A stretch of 64,000 nt of DNA, from the NCBI RefSeq assembly GCF_007095465.1, contig NZ_SDGL01000005.1:1-64000 (forward strand), given 5' to 3'. This DNA comes from Lactobacillus mulieris (lineage in GTDB: Bacteria > Bacillota > Bacilli > Lactobacillales > Lactobacillaceae). The translations under genes and the position numbers were made by a program. The notes under the pieces were generated by a model, which did no database searches, had not been told where the DNA came from, and saw nothing but the letters and a program-made list of their open reading frames with translations. Positions 61,212 to 64,000 of the stretch are shown here, piece by piece (position 1 is the first letter of the stretch; each line of letters begins with the position of its first letter).

Positions 61212-62750
61212 TTAATCTCTAACTTCTTTGATAGTGTCAATTACAGTACCATCACGGTATTCAATAACTGCAACTGTTCTATCAGTATATTTAAGTTTAT
61301 TAGGAACACCAACTTGCTTTTCAGCTAATTTTTGTAATTCATCCATTGTAACTAGATGAATACTTGGAACCTTCTTGAAGCAATCAATTAAATCTTGCCG
61401 CTTAGGGTTGACAGCAACACCTCGTTCGGTAACAACAACATCAATTGAGTCACCTGGAGTAACTACGGTTTCAACATTCTTAACAACAGTAGCATTTCTA
61501 CCTCTAACAAGTGGGGCAGTAATAATTGTCATCTTGGCATTTGCAGCATCTTGGTGACCACCAATCGCACCACGAATAACACCGTCTGAACCAGTCATAA
61601 CGTTGACGTGGAAGTTAGTGTCAATTTGAAGGGCTGATAAAATTGCTACATCAAGGTTGTTAACTACAGCTCCCTTATTATGTGGATCAGCATACCATGA
61701 AGCATCAATTTCTTGTTGATTACGGTTCTTAGCCATTGAAGCAGCAGCACCCTTATCAAAGTCTTGAACGTCCATAACTTTCTTGACTAAACCTTCTTCA
61801 AGCAAGTCACAAGTTGGCTTGGTAATACCACCCAAAGCAAATGAAGCGGTAATTCCCTTGTCAAGCATTGATTGACGCAAGTATCTAGTAACTGCAAGAG
61901 CAGCACCACCAGAACCAGTTTGGAATGAAAATCCTTCCTTGAAGTATGGTGAGTTAACGATTACATCATTAACCATTTGAGCAATCATTAATTCTTTAGG
62001 GTCTTTAGTGAAACGAGTAGCACCTGAACCAATCTTATTAGGGTCCCCAATTTCATCTACTTTAACAACATAATCAACTTGAGTTTGCTTAATTGATGCA
62101 GGAGTGTTTGGATATGGTACCACGTTATCAGTCAATAACACAACCTTATCAGCATATTGAGCATCCATTAGGGCATAACCTAGTGAACCGAAAACTGCCT
62201 TGCCATCTTGTCCATTTGCATTACCTGCTGGATCAGAAACAGGAACTCCCAAAAAGGCAACGTCAATCTTGATTTCGCCGTCTTCAATTGAACGAGCACG
62301 GTTACCATGTGAACGGAAAATTACTGGGTTTTTTAAACCACCATGAGAAACAAAGTCACCAAGTGAACCACGCATTCCAGATGAAGTAATATTAGTTATA
62401 ACACCCTTTTTAATAGCTTCAATTACCTTGTCATTCATGACACCAGTTAATGATGAAGGTGCTAAAGTTAAATCTTTATAACCTAGTTTAATAATGACAT
62501 CCATTACTTTATTAAAAGCATAATCACCATTTCTAAAATGGTGGTGGAAAGAAATAGTCATTCCATCTTTCAAGGTTTCTTTAACTACATCTTCAATTGA
62601 GTCTACCACCTTGTTTTCACCAGCAGTAACGTGAACCTTAGGTGCAACTCTTTGAATATCAGGATGACCAATTTCAACTGATTCAAAAGGTTTTAAGTTT
62701 AATTTTTCTAACACATCTGCAGGCATTTCGCGATTAATACTATTCTCCAA
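61212..62750 (-). CDS. citF: Citrate lyase alpha subunit (citrate:acetyl-ACP transferase)
   Basis: The alpha subunit swaps acetyl for citrate on the acyl carrier. Its Gly-rich CoA-transferase-like sites are visible in [16 protein letters not shown] and [19 protein letters not shown]. About 510 residues is normal. I start it at the TTG at 62750: GAGGAGGG lies nine bases upstream, inside the longer frame's first codons. The resulting [13 protein letters not shown] is a sensible N terminus. It overlaps citE by 11 bases. Confidence 0.95.
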   Translation of the reverse strand: MENSINREMPADVLEKLNLKPFESVEIGHPDIQRVAPKVHVTAGENKVVDSIEDVVKETLKDGMTISFHHHFRNGDYAFNKVMDVIIKLGYKDLTLAPSSLTGVMNDKVIEAIKKGVITNITSSGMRGSLGDFVSHGGLKNPVIFRSHGNRARSIEDGEIKIDVAFLGVPVSDPAGNANGQDGKAVFGSLGYALMDAQYADKVVLLTDNVVPYPNTPASIKQTQVDYVVKVDEIGDPNKIGSGATRFTKDPKELMIAQMVNDVIVNSPYFKEGFSFQTGSGGAALAVTRYLRQSMLDKGITASFALGGITKPTCDLLEEGLVKKVMDVQDFDKGAAASMAKNRNQQEIDASWYADPHNKGAVVNNLDVAILSALQIDTNFHVNVMTGSDGVIRGAIGGHQDAANAKMTIITAPLVRGRNATVVKNVETVVTPGDSIDVVVTERGVAVNPKRQDLIDCFKKVPSIHLVTMDELQKLAEKQVGVPNKLKYTDRTVAVIEYRDGTVIDTIKEVRD

Positions 62751-63654
62751 TGTAGTTGCCCTCCTCATCAATTAAGTTAGAAGCTTTAGCAGTTTCTAAT
62801 ACTCTATTTGCCTTGTCCACGATAGGCTTATCAACCATTTTACCATTCATTGAAATAACACCACTACCCTTGGCACGGGCTTCACGAATGGCATTTTGAA
62901 CATTCTTAGCATTTTCAATTTCTTCTTTACTTGGGTTAAATACCTTATTAACCATTTGGATTTGTCTAGGGTTAACCAAACTCTTACCATCAAATCCGAG
63001 TTGGTGAATGTAGTTGGTTTCGCGATAAAAGCCTTCAGTATCCTTCATGTTTGAGAAGACTGAATCAAAGGCATAGATACCAGCAGCACGACATGAATGT
63101 AAAACCATGTTACGAGCAAATTCCATTTCGCGTCCATCTGGATAACGGTGCGTATGCATATCTGAAGTGTAGTCTTCGCCAGATAAAGCCATACCCATCA
63201 TCAAGTCAGTTGAAGTAGCAATACTTGGTGCATTTAAAACACCTTGGGCACTTTCAATCGCAGCCATAACACCAATTGAACCCTTTTCAATGCCATATTC
63301 TTCTTCAGCTTTTTCCATATCAGCAATTAATTTCTTAATCATATCTGCAGATTCAGTCTTAGGCAAACGAATAACATCAACGCCAGCCTTAACCATTGCC
63401 TTAACGTCTTCTTCATAAAATGGAGTATCTTGGCCATTAATTCTAACAACCACTTCACTGCCGCCAAAGTCTACAGTCTTGATTGCCTCATAAACAAGTA
63501 AACGAGCAGCATCCTTTTCTGTTAAAGAAACTGAGTCTTCCAGGTCAAGCATGATTGAATCAGCACCATAAATACCTGCATCCTTAATCATAGCTGGGTT
63601 ATTACCAGGGACGAACATCATAGTCCGACGCAAACGATTTTTGATATAAGTCAT
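62740..63654 (-). CDS. citE: Citrate lyase beta subunit (citryl-ACP lyase)
   Basis: An HpcH/HpaI-aldolase-fold lyase that splits citryl-ACP into oxaloacetate and acetyl-[36 protein letters not shown], and the metal-binding [12 protein letters not shown] are visible. 304 residues. GGAGGTG precedes the ATG. Confidence 0.96.
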   Translation of the reverse strand: MTYIKNRLRRTMMFVPGNNPAMIKDAGIYGADSIMLDLEDSVSLTEKDAARLLVYEAIKTVDFGGSEVVVRINGQDTPFYEEDVKAMVKAGVDVIRLPKTESADMIKKLIADMEKAEEEYGIEKGSIGVMAAIESAQGVLNAPSIATSTDLMMGMALSGEDYTSDMHTHRYPDGREMEFARNMVLHSCRAAGIYAFDSVFSNMKDTEGFYRETNYIHQLGFDGKSLVNPRQIQMVNKVFNPSKEEIENAKNVQNAIREARAKGSGVISMNGKMVDKPIVDKANRVLETAKASNLIDEEGNYIGE

Positions 63655-63948
63655 TTATAGCACCTCCAATGCAGGTTTATCAGTAGTTTGAGTAGCTCTT
63701 TGAGCAGCTGCTAAGGTCCGGGCCTTAATTACACAGTCAAGTGCCCCTTTGTCGACTGCCTTAACTTTTGCATTTGTCAAACCAAATGATTTCAAAGTAT
63801 CAGTAATAACGCTCTTAATTTGATCACCATATGCTTTAGCAACATCTGATTCAAGGGTAATCTCAATACCATTGTTACCATTCATAATCATAATTTGAAT
63901 GTCAGATGATTCTAAAGTGCCAGCTACTGCTGTTGTCTTAATTTCCAT
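63655..63948 (-). CDS. citD: Citrate lyase acyl carrier protein (gamma subunit)
   Basis: The 97-residue carrier protein; Ser14 in AGTLESSDIQI is the site of the dephospho-CoA-based prosthetic group. It directly precedes citE on the minus strand. GGAAGGA precedes the ATG, which overlaps the end of citC by 11 bases. Confidence 0.95.
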   Translation of the reverse strand: MEIKTTAVAGTLESSDIQIMIMNGNNGIEITLESDVAKAYGDQIKSVITDTLKSFGLTNAKVKAVDKGALDCVIKARTLAAAQRATQTTDKPALEVL

Positions 63949-64000
63949 CTATTTTCATTCCTTCCCGGATACGTCTTTGTAATTCTTTTTTATTTGCTTT
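63938..64000 (-). CDS. citC: Partial C terminus of citrate lyase ligase (CitC), cut by the window edge
   Basis: Twenty codons (ending REGMKIDGN) run off the right edge and stop at 63938 inside citD. In citrate operons citC precedes citD, so this is its likely identity. The residues visible are too few to prove it. Confidence 0.5.
   Translation of the reverse strand, partial: KANKKELQRRIREGMKIDGN

Overview
The window is chromosomal DNA of a low-GC Gram-positive bacterium, almost certainly a Lactobacillus (sensu stricto, gasseri/johnsonii-like; the species is a guess). Signs are the AT-rich sequence, strong GGAGG-type ribosome sites with frequent TTG and GTG starts, a complete lower mevalonate operon, RexAB instead of RecBCD, T-box control of tRNA synthetase genes, a small LBP_cg2779-type protein, and gene orders typical of Lactobacillales. 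I saw no rRNA, tRNA, CRISPR array, prophage or intact insertion sequence.

Layout. 1-3.2 kb: recU and the class A penicillin-binding protein gene on the plus strand. 3.3-10.2 kb, minus: dinG-ypmB-asnS-dnaD-nth plus an AAC(3)-like acetyltransferase. 10.2-17.3 kb, minus: rexB(addB)-rexA(addA). 17.3-21.3 kb, plus: mvk-mvaD-mvaK2-fni, turning mevalonate into IPP/DMAPP. A frameshifted small gene follows. 21.8-24.9 kb, minus: a methyltransferase-like gene and an unusual open frame joining an FtsX/MacB-like membrane domain to an RsmF-type RNA m5C methyltransferase. 24.9-25.8 kb, plus: lepB and a small protein. 25.8-30 kb, minus: a CPBP protease and a GntR(YtrA)-ABC-permease operon with three paralogous permeases.

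30.3-43.6 kb, minus, is the housekeeping block rpsU-yqeY-phoH-ybeY-cdd-era-recO-(T-box)glyQ-glyS-dnaG-rpoD-trmK-nif3-pepT, linking translation, ribosome maturation, replication priming and the main sigma factor. 43.7-46.6 kb: ppsR, a YitT membrane protein, msrB-msrA. 46.6-50.6 kb is the most accessory-looking part: two MazEF-like modules around an ABC exporter, a 71-bp direct repeat carrying a terminator, and several terminators with almost no genes between them. 50.7-58.2 kb, minus: prmA-(membrane protein)-rel-dtd and T-box-hisS-aspS. 58.3 kb: ybaK, plus. 58.9-64 kb, minus: a citrate lyase operon (citC end, citD, citE, citF), then citG with a ThrE-like exporter on its own promoter.

Two themes stand out. 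First, three DNA-repair enzymes that carry a 4Fe-4S cluster in many bacteria (Nth, the AddB/RexB subunit, DinG) all lack the cysteine ligands here, and the isoprenoid route present is also Fe-S-free, consistent with a low-iron lifestyle. Second, many minus-strand genes share an extended -10 promoter of the form TGGTAAAAT, with near-identical copies before glyQ and citG. Several start codons were moved from the longest frame because a strong Shine-Dalgarno sequence lies inside the first codons.
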